A stretch of 14,015 nt of DNA from DATKEH01 sp035546355 (GTDB lineage Bacteria > Acidobacteriota > Thermoanaerobaculia > Multivoradales > JAIOJS01), in the NCBI GenBank assembly GCA_035546355.1, contig DATKEH010000275.1:1-14015 (forward strand), given 5' to 3'. The notes below the pieces were generated by a model. The model saw only the letters and a list, made by a program, of their open reading frames with translations, made no database searches and was not told the DNA's origin. Below are positions 1-9,401 of the stretch, piece after piece. The translations under genes were made by a program, and so were the position numbers. Each line of letters starts with the position of its first letter. Positions within the stretch are counted from its first letter, which is position 1.

Positions 1-2
1 GG

Positions 3-122
3 GCCCGGATGCTGTTCACCTGGCGCCGGCTCGCCGCCGGCGTCGAGGTCGTCGACGGGCGGCGCGAGCTCCACCTGCTGCGCGCCCGCGAGTGGTGGGC
101 GAGCTGCTGCGAGGGCCGCTAG
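3..122 (+). CDS. C-terminal fragment of an unrecognised protein (truncated by window edge)
   Basis: An open frame enters from the left edge and ends at TAG (120-122), giving 39 residues that finish REWWASCCEGR. Every codon in it ends in G or C, which matches real genes in this genome and supports coding. It contains two adjacent Trp and two adjacent Cys near its end. No family can be named from so short a tail. It converges on the FHA regulator gene, with only 13 bp between the two stop codons and no obvious terminator hairpin in the gap. Confidence 0.6.
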   Translation, partial: ARMLFTWRRLAAGVEVVDGRRELHLLRAREWWASCCEGR

Positions 123-135
123 CCTCCCCTCCGCC

Positions 136-1848
<1,713 letters not shown>

Positions 1849-1883
1849 CGGCTAGATGATAGGCGAGGCGGACGGTGGGGCGC

Positions 1884-4800
1884 CTAACGCCAGTCCCCGT
1901 GCAGCACGAACCCCGCCCAGTGGTAGGGGTGGGCGACGGCGGGGTCGCGCAACAGGTCCCCCTGAGCGGCGGCCAGGGCGGCGTCCTTGGGCATGCCGGC
2001 GCGCAGATAACCGTAGAACCGCTTCATCAGCCGTGCCGTGGACAGGTCCCCGACCCGCCACAGGGAGGCTACGACGCTCGCCGCGCCGGCATAGTGGAAG
2101 GCGCGGGTGAACCCCACCAGGCCCTCGCCACGGACGTCGGCACCGAGGGCCGTCTCGCAGGCCGACAACACCACCAGGTCGGCCGCGAGGCGCACCTGCT
2201 CGAACACCTCCCAGACCTGCAGCAGGCCGTTGTCGCCACCGAACGGGGAGGGCCGCAGCACCAGGGCCGAGCTCAGCGGGTAGCGCTCGTTGAGCAGTGC
2301 GTGGGTGGCGAAGTGGAGGTAGCGGGTATCACCGACCGCCTTGGCGCGCGACTCGGTGGCCTCCGCCCCGAGATAGCCGACGGAGCGCTCGGGGAACAGG
2401 TTCAGCAGCGCCGCCACCTCGTCACGGCTGGCGGGAAGCGGCTCCAGGGGGTAGGCAGCGTCGCGCCAGCCCCCCTCCAGCTCGCCGCCGTCAGAGGGGT
2501 CGGCGAACGCCACCAGCTGGGCCCGACCCGCGTCGGGCGCCCGCTCGCGCCGGTCGCGCAGCCGCGCCAGCACCGTCGCCGAATGCGAGACCGAGACGGG
2601 CAGCCGCTCGATCAGGAACTGGGCGCCCCCCGGCGTGTCCCGCGCCAGCGCCGCGAAGGGGAGCAGCAGCAGCGGCCCGTCGGGCACCACCACCAGCCGC
2701 TCGTTGGCCTCCAGCGCCCCCTCGATCGGCGCCAGCAGCCAGCGGTAGAGGTCGCCCGACACCGACAGCAGCTCCGCTGCGTTGGCCGTGCCCCCCCAGC
2801 GCCCGTGCTGCAGCAGGCGACGGAAGCGCTCGACCGCGGCGGCGAGCGCCTCCTCTCCCACCTGCAGCCGCACCACCTCGAGCGCCTCGGCGGTGAGCAG
2901 GAAGAGATCGGTACCCTCGTCGCCGACCGAGTAGGCGGCGAGCACGGTGCCCGGCTCGAGCCCGCGCCGCACCGCCGCCGCGTCCAGCGGCCTGGGGTCG
3001 CGCAGCTCGGCGAGCTGCGGCGCCAGGCGCCGCACCTGCTCGCGGACCGCCTCACGCTCGGCGCGCAACGCCGCCATGCGCTCCTCGAGACGCCCCAGGC
3101 CCTCCGGCGGGCTCTGCCGCAGCTCTGCCTGCAGCTGATCGAGCTCCGACGCCAGGCGCAGGCGATGCTGCTCGAGCTCCGGCGGCACGTCGGCGGCGAA
3201 CACCAGGTCCCGCTCGGCCAGCATGACGAGCAGCATCCGGGCCCGCGAGCGCTCGAGCACGTGGAAGGCCTCGCCGCAGCGCCCCAGCTCGAGCAGCACC
3301 TCGATCGCCTGCCGATAGAGCTCCAGATGGTGGGACCGGTACTCGCCCGCGGCCTCGCTCCCGACCCCCAGCCGCCCCACCTGCGCCTCCAGGGCGTCGA
3401 GCGCCCGCAGCAGGGTCACGGCCGCCGCCGCCCGCCGCCCGAGCCGCCGCTCGAGGCGCCCCAGCTCGTACAGCGAACGGGCGTGCTGGAGACCGAACGG
3501 CGCCAGCCGTTCGCCGATCGCCACCGCCTGGCGCAACTGCGCCTCCGCCGCCGCCAGGTCGCCCTCGGCGGCAGCCAGCAGCGCCACCTCCCGCAGGCTG
3601 TCGGCGACGAAGACCCCTTCCCGGTGCAGCCCGCGGCGCAGCGCCAGAGCACGCTGGTGGCGCTCTCTGGCCAGGGCCAGGTCGCCGCGGCGGCGAGCGA
3701 TGTGGCCCAGGTGGACGAGGGTGTTGCTGACCACCAGATTGTCGGGGGCGACGGCCTCCTTGAGGGCGAGCGAGCGCAGGTAGAGAGCCTCGGCGGCGTC
3801 GAGCTCGTGGCGCTCCAGGTGGACCCGGGCGAGATTGGCCAGGGCCATCGCCTCCTCGAGGGGATCTCCGGCGAGCTGTTGCTTGATCTCGAGACTGCGC
3901 CGTAGGGCCGGCTCGGCCAGCTCGTGCTGCCCCTGTTCGAGGGCGACGAGGCCCAGGTTCTCGCTGATGCTGGCCGCCGCCGCGCCCCCCGGCGCCACCC
4001 GCTCGACGATCCTCAGCGCCCGCCCGTAGGCGGCCTGCGCTCCTTCGAGGTCCCCGCGATCGGCCGCCACCATGCCGACGGTGTTGAGGATCATCGCCAG
4101 CGACCAGCTGCCCGCAGCGCCGGCCTGCGGCTCCTCGGTCGCCAGGGCTTGCCGCAAATACTCCTCGGCCGCCACCAGGTCGCCGCGGTCGCGCGCCACC
4201 AGGCCGAGATTGGAGAGGGCGACGGCGCGGGTACGGGCGGGCACCTCCGCCACTTCCATGGCGGCGAGCGCTTCCCGCAGGTGGGCCTCTGCCGCATCCA
4301 GCTCTCCCCGCCGCCATGCCACCAGACCGAGGCCGTTGCGAACGTAGGCGACGAGCGGCCCTCGCGGGTCGGCATGGGCGCCCACCGCCAGGGCCTGCGT
4401 CAGGTAGCCCTCCGCCTGCTCGAGCTGCCCGCGGCGTCGCGCGAGGACTCCCAGATGGTACAACGTCTCGAGCCGCTCGAGGCTGGCAGGAGCTAGAGGC
4501 TCGAGCTGCTCCAGGGCCTCCTGGAACGCCCGCTGCGACTCCTCGAGGTGCTCGCGCAGTTGGGCCACCCGCCCGGCGAGGAAACGCGCTCGCGCCGACG
4601 CCAGAGGAAACGCGCCGCCCGCACCGGCGACGGCTCGCTCGAATGCCGCCAGGGCCGCGGCCGCGGCCTCGGCATCCTCCCTCCCCACCCGGTGCCGCAC
4701 CACGCGCTCCAGCGTCGTCAGGCGCAGGCGCGGGTCGGGGCTCGCCGCCGCCGCCGCCCAGGCTCGCTCCGCCGGCTCGTCACGACCGGCCTCGGCGAGG

Positions 4801-5300
4801 CGCTCCGCCGCGGCGTGATGGGCCCACCATCGCAGGCCCTCATCCGTCGCCGCGGCGGCGCAGGCAGCAACCTGGGCTCCGCCCGCCATGGCGACGGCCT
4901 CGTCGTCGAGCTCGCCGCGCAGCCAGGCCAGCTCCTCCGCCAGCGGCGGCCGCTCGCGCAGCTGCAGCCGCGGCGCCACCCGGATCGCCCAGCGACCGGG
5001 GGGCAGGGGCACTTGCCGCGAGCCGGCGGCGCCTTCGAGACTCAGCACCACCACCCCGACGGGGCCGACCTGCCGCTCGAGGCCCACCCAGTCGGCGATG
5101 CCGGACACGGCGCCCCCCTCGCTCGCCTCGCCACCCCAGGAGACGACGACGTCACCGGCAGCGACGCCCGCCGCCGCGCCCAGCCCGCCCGCGGCGACCG
5201 CTACGACCTCCACGCCGGCACCGGCCGGGCATGGTGGCGGCGGGTCGGCCGCAAGCGCCGCGGGCAGGACGAGAGAGAGGAGAGCGGCACGCCGCCTCAA
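1884..5300 (-). CDS. Exported PDZ-TPR-CHAT caspase-like protease
   Basis: With a TTG start at 5300 the product has 1138 residues. Residues 1-18 look like a signal peptide: an RRR n-region, a hydrophobic stretch and an ALAA-D cleavage site. Residues 28-108 resemble a PDZ domain, a peptide-binding fold. From about 115 to 700 comes a helical region with about ten TPR units of roughly 40 residues (for example LGLVAWRRGELDAAEAHLREAL), then a coiled-coil-like helix around 715-790. The last 340 residues are a CHAT domain (clan CD protease, relative of caspases and separase). Both catalytic residues are present: His1000 in HFATHALLNE and Cys1048 in VVLSACETALG. The open frame extends upstream to an ATG at 5582, but that would overlap the FecR gene by about 280 bp with Arg/Gly-rich low-complexity sequence. 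TTG is preferred because it overlaps the preceding stop as TTGA, follows a purine-rich GGAGGTGGGCGAGGG and begins a good signal peptide. A GTG at codon 30 is an alternative. The substrate is unknown. Confidence 0.92.
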   Translation of the reverse strand: MRRRAALLSLVLPAALAADPPPPCPAGAGVEVVAVAAGGLGAAAGVAAGDVVVSWGGEASEGGAVSGIADWVGLERQVGPVGVVVLSLEGAAGSRQVPLPPGRWAIRVAPRLQLRERPPLAEELAWLRGELDDEAVAMAGGAQVAACAAAATDEGLRWWAHHAAAERLAEAGRDEPAERAWAAAAASPDPRLRLTTLERVVRHRVGREDAEAAAAALAAFERAVAGAGGAFPLASARARFLAGRVAQLREHLEESQRAFQEALEQLEPLAPASLERLETLYHLGVLARRRGQLEQAEGYLTQALAVGAHADPRGPLVAYVRNGLGLVAWRRGELDAAEAHLREALAAMEVAEVPARTRAVALSNLGLVARDRGDLVAAEEYLRQALATEEPQAGAAGSWSLAMILNTVGMVAADRGDLEGAQAAYGRALRIVERVAPGGAAAASISENLGLVALEQGQHELAEPALRRSLEIKQQLAGDPLEEAMALANLARVHLERHELDAAEALYLRSLALKEAVAPDNLVVSNTLVHLGHIARRRGDLALARERHQRALALRRGLHREGVFVADSLREVALLAAAEGDLAAAEAQLRQAVAIGERLAPFGLQHARSLYELGRLERRLGRRAAAAVTLLRALDALEAQVGRLGVGSEAAGEYRSHHLELYRQAIEVLLELGRCGEAFHVLERSRARMLLVMLAERDLVFAADVPPELEQHRLRLASELDQLQAELRQSPPEGLGRLEERMAALRAEREAVREQVRRLAPQLAELRDPRPLDAAAVRRGLEPGTVLAAYSVGDEGTDLFLLTAEALEVVRLQVGEEALAAAVERFRRLLQHGRWGGTANAAELLSVSGDLYRWLLAPIEGALEANERLVVVPDGPLLLLPFAALARDTPGGAQFLIERLPVSVSHSATVLARLRDRRERAPDAGRAQLVAFADPSDGGELEGGWRDAAYPLEPLPASRDEVAALLNLFPERSVGYLGAEATESRAKAVGDTRYLHFATHALLNERYPLSSALVLRPSPFGGDNGLLQVWEVFEQVRLAADLVVLSACETALGADVRGEGLVGFTRAFHYAGAASVVASLWRVGDLSTARLMKRFYGYLRAGMPKDAALAAAQGDLLRDPAVAHPYHWAGFVLHGDWR

Positions 5301-5318
5301 TCGCCCTCGCCCACCTCC
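5297..5318 (-). promoter_or_regulatory. TTGA stop/start overlap with purine-rich ribosome binding region
   Basis: The TGA stop of the FecR-like gene (5299-5297) shares bases with the TTG start of the CHAT gene (5300-5298). Upstream on the minus strand lie GGAGG (5318-5314, 13 nt from the start) and GAGGG (5308-5304, 3 nt away). Neither is ideally spaced, but together they decide the start in favour of TTG and suggest translational coupling. Confidence 0.65.
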
Positions 5319-6259
5319 GCGGCGAGACGCTGTCGGATCTGCTGGATCGCCACGGCGCCGGGGTCCATCTCCAGGGCCCGCTCGAGGTCCCGGTGCGCCT
5401 CGCGCGCCAGCCCCAACCCGCGGTCGACGCCGGCCAACAGCAAGTATCCCATCGCATCCGGTGCGGCCGCCACCGCCTCTTCCAGGCGCCGGCGCGCCGC
5501 CTCCTCCTCGGCTGACAGCGTCTCGAAGCGGGCCTCCTCCCACAGCAGCATGCCGCTGGGGTCGCGGGTGCGCACCCGCCACAGGTAGGCCTCGCCCGCC
5601 GCCAGCACGCCAGCCGGCACCGCCACCCGCGTCTCACTGGTCGCGAGCTCCAGCACCACGCGGCCGGCCACGTCCTCGATCTCCAGCGAGTAGCTGCCGG
5701 CCGCCACCGCTGGGATGAAGCGCAGCTCGGCGGCGTCGGCGACGACGCGTGCCCCGTCGGCCGGGTAGAGGGCGGGGAAGCCGCCGGCGCGGATGCGCAC
5801 CGCGGTCAACGCGGTGCGGCCGGGGGCGGCGGCGATCGCCGGCACCACCGGCAGCGGCGCCGTGTCCGCCAGCCGCTGCGGCTGTCCGTGCTCGGCCTGC
5901 AGGCCGTCCTCGGCGACCACCACGGCGGTGTCGGGACCCAGCCGGAAGCGGGCGCCGCTGCGCAGCACGATCTCGACGGCGTCAGCGTCGCCGGTGGCGA
6001 CGTGGGTCCCCGCGGGCAGCCAATCGAGCGGCGCCAGCCGTACCTGCTCCCCCTCTTCCGCCTCTGCCGGCACCCGCGCCATCGGCGCCCCTTCGACCAT
6101 CAGCACCAGCGCCGCCGCCGCCGCCGGCGCCGGCGCCGTGGTCTGTGCACGGCCGGTCGCCGGCAACGCCAGGGCGACGACAGCGAGCAGCGGCGCCGCG
6201 CAGCGCGATGGCCGAGCTCTCGGGGCCCGCCGCGACAAACGGATAGAGGTCACGATCAT
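5297..6259 (-). CDS. Exported FecR-like protein with FN3-like domain and TPR-like tail
   Basis: A 320-residue protein. Residues 1-38 form a signal peptide with a basic start, a hydrophobic core (LLAVVALALPATG) and a GRA-QT cleavage site. Residues 50-130 resemble a FecR domain: a beta-rich module reading roughly LPAGTHVATGDADAVEI, then RSGARFRLGPDT. Residues 150-250 look like an FN3/Ig-like sandwich ending in YLWRVRTRDPSG. Residues 255-312 are a TPR-like helical pair (LERALEMDPGAVAIQQ). FecR proteins are periplasmic signal relays or wall- and glycan-associated modules. Lacking an anti-sigma N-terminus, this one is more likely an exported adaptor. Its ATG overlaps the kinase stop as ATGA, and GAGGAG lies 8 nt upstream, so the start is well supported. 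A very long frame continues upstream to 9526, but it runs antisense through the kinase and the CARDB gene and is an artefact of GC content. Position between kinase and protease suggests a role in sensing or scaffolding (inference). Confidence 0.85.
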   Translation of the reverse strand: MIVTSIRLSRRAPRARPSRCAAPLLAVVALALPATGRAQTTAPAPAAAAALVLMVEGAPMARVPAEAEEGEQVRLAPLDWLPAGTHVATGDADAVEIVLRSGARFRLGPDTAVVVAEDGLQAEHGQPQRLADTAPLPVVPAIAAAPGRTALTAVRIRAGGFPALYPADGARVVADAAELRFIPAVAAGSYSLEIEDVAGRVVLELATSETRVAVPAGVLAAGEAYLWRVRTRDPSGMLLWEEARFETLSAEEEAARRRLEEAVAAAPDAMGYLLLAGVDRGLGLAREAHRDLERALEMDPGAVAIQQIRQRLAAEVGEGD

Positions 6260-6273
6260 CCTCTGATCTCCTC
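6256..6273 (-). promoter_or_regulatory. ATGA overlap and ribosome binding site of the FecR-like gene
   Basis: GAGGAG (6273-6268 on the minus strand) lies 8 nt before the ATG at 6259-6257, which overlaps the kinase TGA stop at 6258-6256. It is a strong site inside the kinase coding sequence and fixes the FecR-like start. Confidence 0.8.
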
Positions 6274-8298
6274 GGTGGGTGGCGCCGGCAGTCGGCGGGC
6301 CAGCAGCCAGCAGGCAGCCGCCCCCAGCAGCAGGGCGGCGAGCGGCGCGACCAGCGGCGCAACCAGGCCCCACCGCGCGAACAGCCAGGTAGAGAGCGCG
6401 ACGTACAGCAGCGCCGCACCCGCCACCGCGGCGGCCGGCGCCAGGCGCTCCAGCACCAACGGCGCCGCAGCGGCGGCGAGGGCCAGCGGCGCGAACAGCG
6501 CCAGGCCGGCCCCGGGCGCGACCGGGCGCAACGGCAGGCCGGCGAGCAGCGTGTGCGCCGTCAGCGCCTGCAGCGCCAGACCGCTGGCCCGCGCCGGCCG
6601 CCCCCGCGGCCCCGGTACCCGATGCTGATCGCCACTGCCGGTGAAAGCGCCGCCGGCCAGGACCAGCCTGCCCCGCAGCTGCGTCGGGTCCCGCTCGAGG
6701 CGCCGCCGCGCATCGCGCCAGGACCAGGCATCCAGACGCCGCCAGTCGGCGCGCAAGTCGAGCAGGAAGGCGCCCTCGCTGGCGGCGCCGGCCAGCGCCG
6801 CCTCCGGATCGGCGAGCCAGCCGCCGAGAGTAGGGCGCCAGCCGCCGCTCACGTCGCGGTAGCCGCGACGCCCGCGACGCACGCTGCCGTCGGGGTCGAG
6901 ATCGAGGTGGGAGTGGACGAACAACCCGGCCACCCCCTCGGGCCCCAGGGCGCCGGCGATCCAGCCGCGGGCCACCTCCTCGCCCACCGTGTCCCCCTCC
7001 GCGGTCGTGGCGACCGCCAGCGCCAGCCTCCCGGGATGCCGCAGGACCAGCTCGACGAAGGGCTGCGACTCGGACCACGCAAAGGGCAGCAGGTGGTCTA
7101 CCGCCACACGCGAGGCGCCCGCCTGCAGCACGGCAGAGAGCAGCGACGCCAGCTCCCCGTCGCGTTCGGCCAGTGGTGCCTCCGCGGGCCCGAGGTCGCC
7201 GTCGTCCAGGGTGAGCAGCAGCAGCCGTGCGTCGGGCTCGGTGCTGGGGGAGAGCAGCAATCGCAGGTCGAGGCTCGAATCCTCCAGCGCGGCCAGAGGT
7301 GGCAGGCGGCCGGCCGCCGCGGCCGCGATCACCGCCAGTGCCGAGGCGGCCGAGGCCATGCCCAGGCGTCGCGGCAGGTGCCGCCGCCACCAGCCGCGCC
7401 GCGCCGCCACCGCCAGCGTGGCCACCACCTCGCCCGCCGAGCCGGGCCGTCGCGCCGGGTCCTTGGCGAGGGCGGCCAGCAGCGGGGTGTCCAACTCGCC
7501 AGGGGCACCGTGGGACGAGGGGGGAGGCGGCGGGGAGGAGAGGTGCTGGCGGCGCAAGGTGGCGGGGTCGCCGGCGAACGGGAAGCGGCCGGTCAGCAGG
7601 CGGTAGGTGAGGACCCCGAAGGCGTAGACGTCCGCTGCCGCGGTGGGAGCCAGCCCGCGGGTCAGCTCGGGTGCCAGGTAGAGGGGCGTGCCGAGCAGGC
7701 GGGCCTGGTCCGGGGACCCGCTCTCCTCCCGTACGGCGTCCTCCGCCCCTGGCTCGGCCTCCCCCAGCCGCGCCAGCCCGAAATCGAGCAGCCGCACCCC
7801 CGCCGCCTCGCCCACCCCCGCTCGCAGGAACACGTTCTCCGCCTTCAGGTCGCAGTGCAGCACGCCCTGCCGGTGGGCGTGGTCGAGGGCGGCTGCCACC
7901 GCTGCGAGCACCGGCAGGGCCCGCGCGATGGTCCACGGCCCTCCGCGGCAGGCGAGCTCCAGGCTCTGCCCCTCGAGCAGCTCCATCACCAGGTAGGCGA
8001 CACCGCCGCCATGGGGGTCGACCCCGAAGTCGGTCACCCGCACCACGTGCGGGTGCTCGAGGCTGCCGAGGATCTCCGCCTCGCCGTGGAAGCGGCGGAA
8101 GAACGCGGGGTCGTCGCGGTGGCGCGGCTGGATGAGCTTGACCGCGCAGGGCTTGTCCAGGCCGAGGTGGCGGGCGCGGTAGACCACGCCCATACCGCCA
8201 CCGGCGAGCCGCTCCCCCAGGCGGTACTTGCCGTCGAGGATGGGCGGCACCCCCTGCCCCGACGACGGCGCCTGTGGCGAAGCTTCCCGGGGGATCAC
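6256..8298 (-). CDS. Membrane Ser/Thr protein kinase with CHASE2 sensor domain
   Basis: A 680-residue protein. Residues 25-300 are a Hanks-type kinase domain with all core motifs: glycine loop LAGGGMGVVY (31-40), Lys54 in CAVKLI, a helix-C Glu near 73-75, catalytic loop HCDLKAEN (148-155) with Asp150, DFG (172-174) and APE (209-211). The Arg that normally precedes the catalytic Asp is Cys, making this a non-RD kinase. A transmembrane helix follows (about 313-333), then an extracytoplasmic CHASE2-like domain (335-570, with LLLLTLDDGDLG and ASRVAVDHLLPF), then three more transmembrane helices (585-672) and a short cytoplasmic tail. CHASE2 is a sensory domain whose ligand is generally unknown. 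The GTG start is the first after an in-frame TAG; it lacks a clear Shine-Dalgarno, and a second GTG at 8250, preceded by G-rich sequence, is possible. As first gene of the operon it probably phosphorylates, directly or indirectly, a partner read by the FHA regulator. Confidence 0.92.
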   Translation of the reverse strand: MIPREASPQAPSSGQGVPPILDGKYRLGERLAGGGMGVVYRARHLGLDKPCAVKLIQPRHRDDPAFFRRFHGEAEILGSLEHPHVVRVTDFGVDPHGGGVAYLVMELLEGQSLELACRGGPWTIARALPVLAAVAAALDHAHRQGVLHCDLKAENVFLRAGVGEAAGVRLLDFGLARLGEAEPGAEDAVREESGSPDQARLLGTPLYLAPELTRGLAPTAAADVYAFGVLTYRLLTGRFPFAGDPATLRRQHLSSPPPPPSSHGAPGELDTPLLAALAKDPARRPGSAGEVVATLAVAARRGWWRRHLPRRLGMASAASALAVIAAAAAGRLPPLAALEDSSLDLRLLLSPSTEPDARLLLLTLDDGDLGPAEAPLAERDGELASLLSAVLQAGASRVAVDHLLPFAWSESQPFVELVLRHPGRLALAVATTAEGDTVGEEVARGWIAGALGPEGVAGLFVHSHLDLDPDGSVRRGRRGYRDVSGGWRPTLGGWLADPEAALAGAASEGAFLLDLRADWRRLDAWSWRDARRRLERDPTQLRGRLVLAGGAFTGSGDQHRVPGPRGRPARASGLALQALTAHTLLAGLPLRPVAPGAGLALFAPLALAAAAAPLVLERLAPAAAVAGAALLYVALSTWLFARWGLVAPLVAPLAALLLGAAACWLLARRLPAPPTEEIRG

Positions 8299-8328
8299 CT
8301 GCGAGTGAGTCTACACGACGGACCGTGC

Positions 8329-8357
8329 GCCCGGCGTCGCGAGCCTGCGACGCGGGC
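8329..8357. promoter_or_regulatory. Imperfect dyad, candidate upstream activating sequence
   Basis: Left arm GCCCGGCGTCGC (8329-8340) pairs with GCGACGCGGGC (8347-8357) through 11 base pairs and one bulged G; the inner 7 bp are perfect, with a 6-nt spacer. Its centre is about 108 bp upstream of the start site predicted from the sigma-54 promoter, where enhancer-binding proteins usually bind. It could instead be a leader hairpin of the kinase transcript. Confidence 0.5.
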
Positions 8358-8395
8358 TCTCTCAGAGTTGCGACCGGAGGTCCCGTGTCGCCTCG

Positions 8396-8408
8396 CAAAC
8401 TATTGATT
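8396..8408 (-). promoter_or_regulatory. IHF consensus site
   Basis: The minus strand reads AATCAATAGTTTG, a full match to the IHF consensus WATCAANNNNTTR, inside a short AT-rich island that stands out from the GC-rich surroundings. It lies between the upstream dyad and the -24/-12 promoter, where IHF bends DNA to bring an enhancer-bound activator to sigma-54 RNA polymerase. Whether this organism has IHF or only HU is not known from the window. Confidence 0.55.
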
Positions 8409-8425
8409 CCACGAGAATCGCCCTC

Positions 8426-8441
8426 TGGCATCGCGGTTGCT
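8426..8441 (+). promoter_or_regulatory. Sigma-54 (-24/-12) promoter
   Basis: TGGCATCGCGGTTGCT matches the consensus TGGCACG-N4-TTGCW at the essential GG (-24) and GC (-12), with exact spacing and the full TTGC-T element. Only two less critical bases of the -24 box differ. Transcription should start near 8452, leaving a leader of about 52 nt before the ATG at 8504. No comparable element was found ahead of the other genes. Confidence 0.75.
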
Positions 8442-8491
8442 ATCGCCCCCTCGTGACCACGGCGACACAGGCCCTGGAAGACACCCGGAGC

Positions 8492-8497
8492 AAGGAG
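8492..8497 (+). promoter_or_regulatory. Shine-Dalgarno AAGGAG that fixes the first CARDB start
   Basis: AAGGAG lies 6 nt before the ATG at 8504. It favours this start over the in-frame GTG at 8453, which would add 17 residues before the signal peptide and would sit at the predicted transcription start. Confidence 0.85.
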
Positions 8498-8503
8498 AGC
8501 GCG

Positions 8504-9286
8504 ATGCGCGAGCGGACGATCCGGACCCTGGCGGTCCTCACCCTGGCGGCGGCCCCTGCCCTGGCGCAGCCCGACCTCCAGGTGCAGGCGATGAGCTTCG
8601 CCCAGGGGCCCCAGATCGGTACCTGCAATACGTTGCGGATCGTCGCGCGAAACGCCGGCGACGAGGCGGGCAACCAGATCACCAAGGCCCTGGTCAAGGT
8701 GTTTCCCGCCGCCAACGCCTTCACGCTCGTCTTCCAGAAGGCCGTCTTCTTCAGCGCCGTACAGGCCGGCGCCAGCCAGCACCGCGACATCGCCGGCGTC
8801 GAGCTTCCCGGCGGCGGCCCGTACACCGTGCAAGTGGTGCTCGACGTGGACGGCCAGCTGGCGGAGAGCGACGAGGGGAACAACTCCAGCCACATCTCGG
8901 TGACGCCGCGAGGCTCCTGTGGCGGCGGCGAGTGCGACCTGACGGCCCGGTTCACGTGGCCCAACTACGACACATTGCCGGCGAGCTACCCGGCCCGGTT
9001 CTCGATCCATTTCGCCAATGCCGGCGGCGCGACCTGTCCCGCCAGGACGGTGCAGCTCGAGCGCCACTCCGGTAGCCGCGTCACCGGCCCGGGATCGCAG
9101 GTGGCGAGCGCCGCGTTGGCCGCTCTCGAGCCCAACCAGGAGAGGAGCCTGTCGCTTACCGACTCGAGTCACGCGGCGAGCGGCGAGTTCACCTACGCCG
9201 TCACCTACCAGGGCGGCCACAGCGACGCCGACGACAGCAACCACTCTCCCGCCAAGACGGTCACCTTCGAGGCAGCCGAGCGATGA
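8504..9286 (+). CDS. Exported protein with two CARDB modules (paralogue 1)
   Basis: A 260-residue protein. Residues 1-22 form a signal peptide (LAVLTLAAAPALAQ, cut before PDLQ). Residues 23-138 are a CARDB module, a beta-sandwich cell-adhesion-related fold, with the typical DLQV start, VARNAGDEAG and the end motif VDGQLAESDEGNN. Residues 142-257 are a second, more divergent module beginning CDLTARF and ending with Asp-rich DADDSNHSP in the equivalent place. Four Cys (in GTCNT, GSCGG, GECDL and ATCPA) could form disulfides outside the cytoplasm. It is closely related in order and motifs to the gene at 12859. It is the first gene behind the sigma-54 promoter. CARDB modules act in surface adhesion or as structural spacers; the exact job here is unknown. 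Confidence 0.88.
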   Translation: MRERTIRTLAVLTLAAAPALAQPDLQVQAMSFAQGPQIGTCNTLRIVARNAGDEAGNQITKALVKVFPAANAFTLVFQKAVFFSAVQAGASQHRDIAGVELPGGGPYTVQVVLDVDGQLAESDEGNNSSHISVTPRGSCGGGECDLTARFTWPNYDTLPASYPARFSIHFANAGGATCPARTVQLERHSGSRVTGPGSQVASAALAALEPNQERSLSLTDSSHAASGEFTYAVTYQGGHSDADDSNHSPAKTVTFEAAER

Positions 9287-9301
9287 CCCTGCGCCCGAAA
9301 A

Positions 9302-9316
9302 CGTCGCGCCGCGACG
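9302..9316. repeat. 15-bp palindrome downstream of the first CARDB gene
   Basis: CGTCGCG-C-CGCGACG is a perfect dyad with one central base, 15 bp after the CARDB stop and 85 bp before the next start. It has no T-tract. It could pause or protect transcripts, or be a protein-binding site; its half-sites match those of the dyads at 8335 and 12787. The rest of the 115-bp gap holds only the ribosome binding site GGAGAG (9388-9393). Confidence 0.45.
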
Positions 9317-9401
9317 ACATCTCATCCGCCCCGCAGGCTGATGGAGCCCTCTACCCGACGCCGTATGTAGGAGACGAACAAGCCCGCGGAGAGACGACGC
9401 C

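Noticed and set aside
1849..1883. Separate promoter or terminator between the CHAT and FHA regulator genes
   Set aside because: Only 35 bp, with no hairpin or promoter motif visible; treated as an operon junction.
1875..3905. Plus-strand 676-residue open frame
   Set aside because: It is antisense to the CHAT gene, Gln/Arg/His-rich and without any domain; a shadow of codon bias in GC-rich DNA.
2900..4700. Tandem DNA repeat across the CHAT gene
   Set aside because: The roughly 120-bp periodicity reflects diverged TPR protein units, not nearly identical DNA repeats.
5301..5582. Upstream extension of the CHAT gene to an ATG at 5582
   Set aside because: It would overlap the FecR-like gene by about 280 bp and adds low-complexity sequence before the signal peptide; TTG at 5300 with a TTGA overlap is better.
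6553..8406. Plus-strand 617-residue open frame
   Set aside because: It is antisense to the kinase, whose conserved motifs prove the minus-strand reading.
8394..8414. Possible minus-strand sigma-54 promoter for the kinase operon (TGGAATCAATAGTTTGC)
   Set aside because: The GG and GC are two bases too far apart and the -24 box lacks GGCA; the same bases are better explained as an IHF site.
8453..8503. GTG at 8453 as start of the first CARDB protein
   Set aside because: It coincides with the predicted transcription start and has no Shine-Dalgarno; ATG 8504 has AAGGAG and begins the signal peptide directly.
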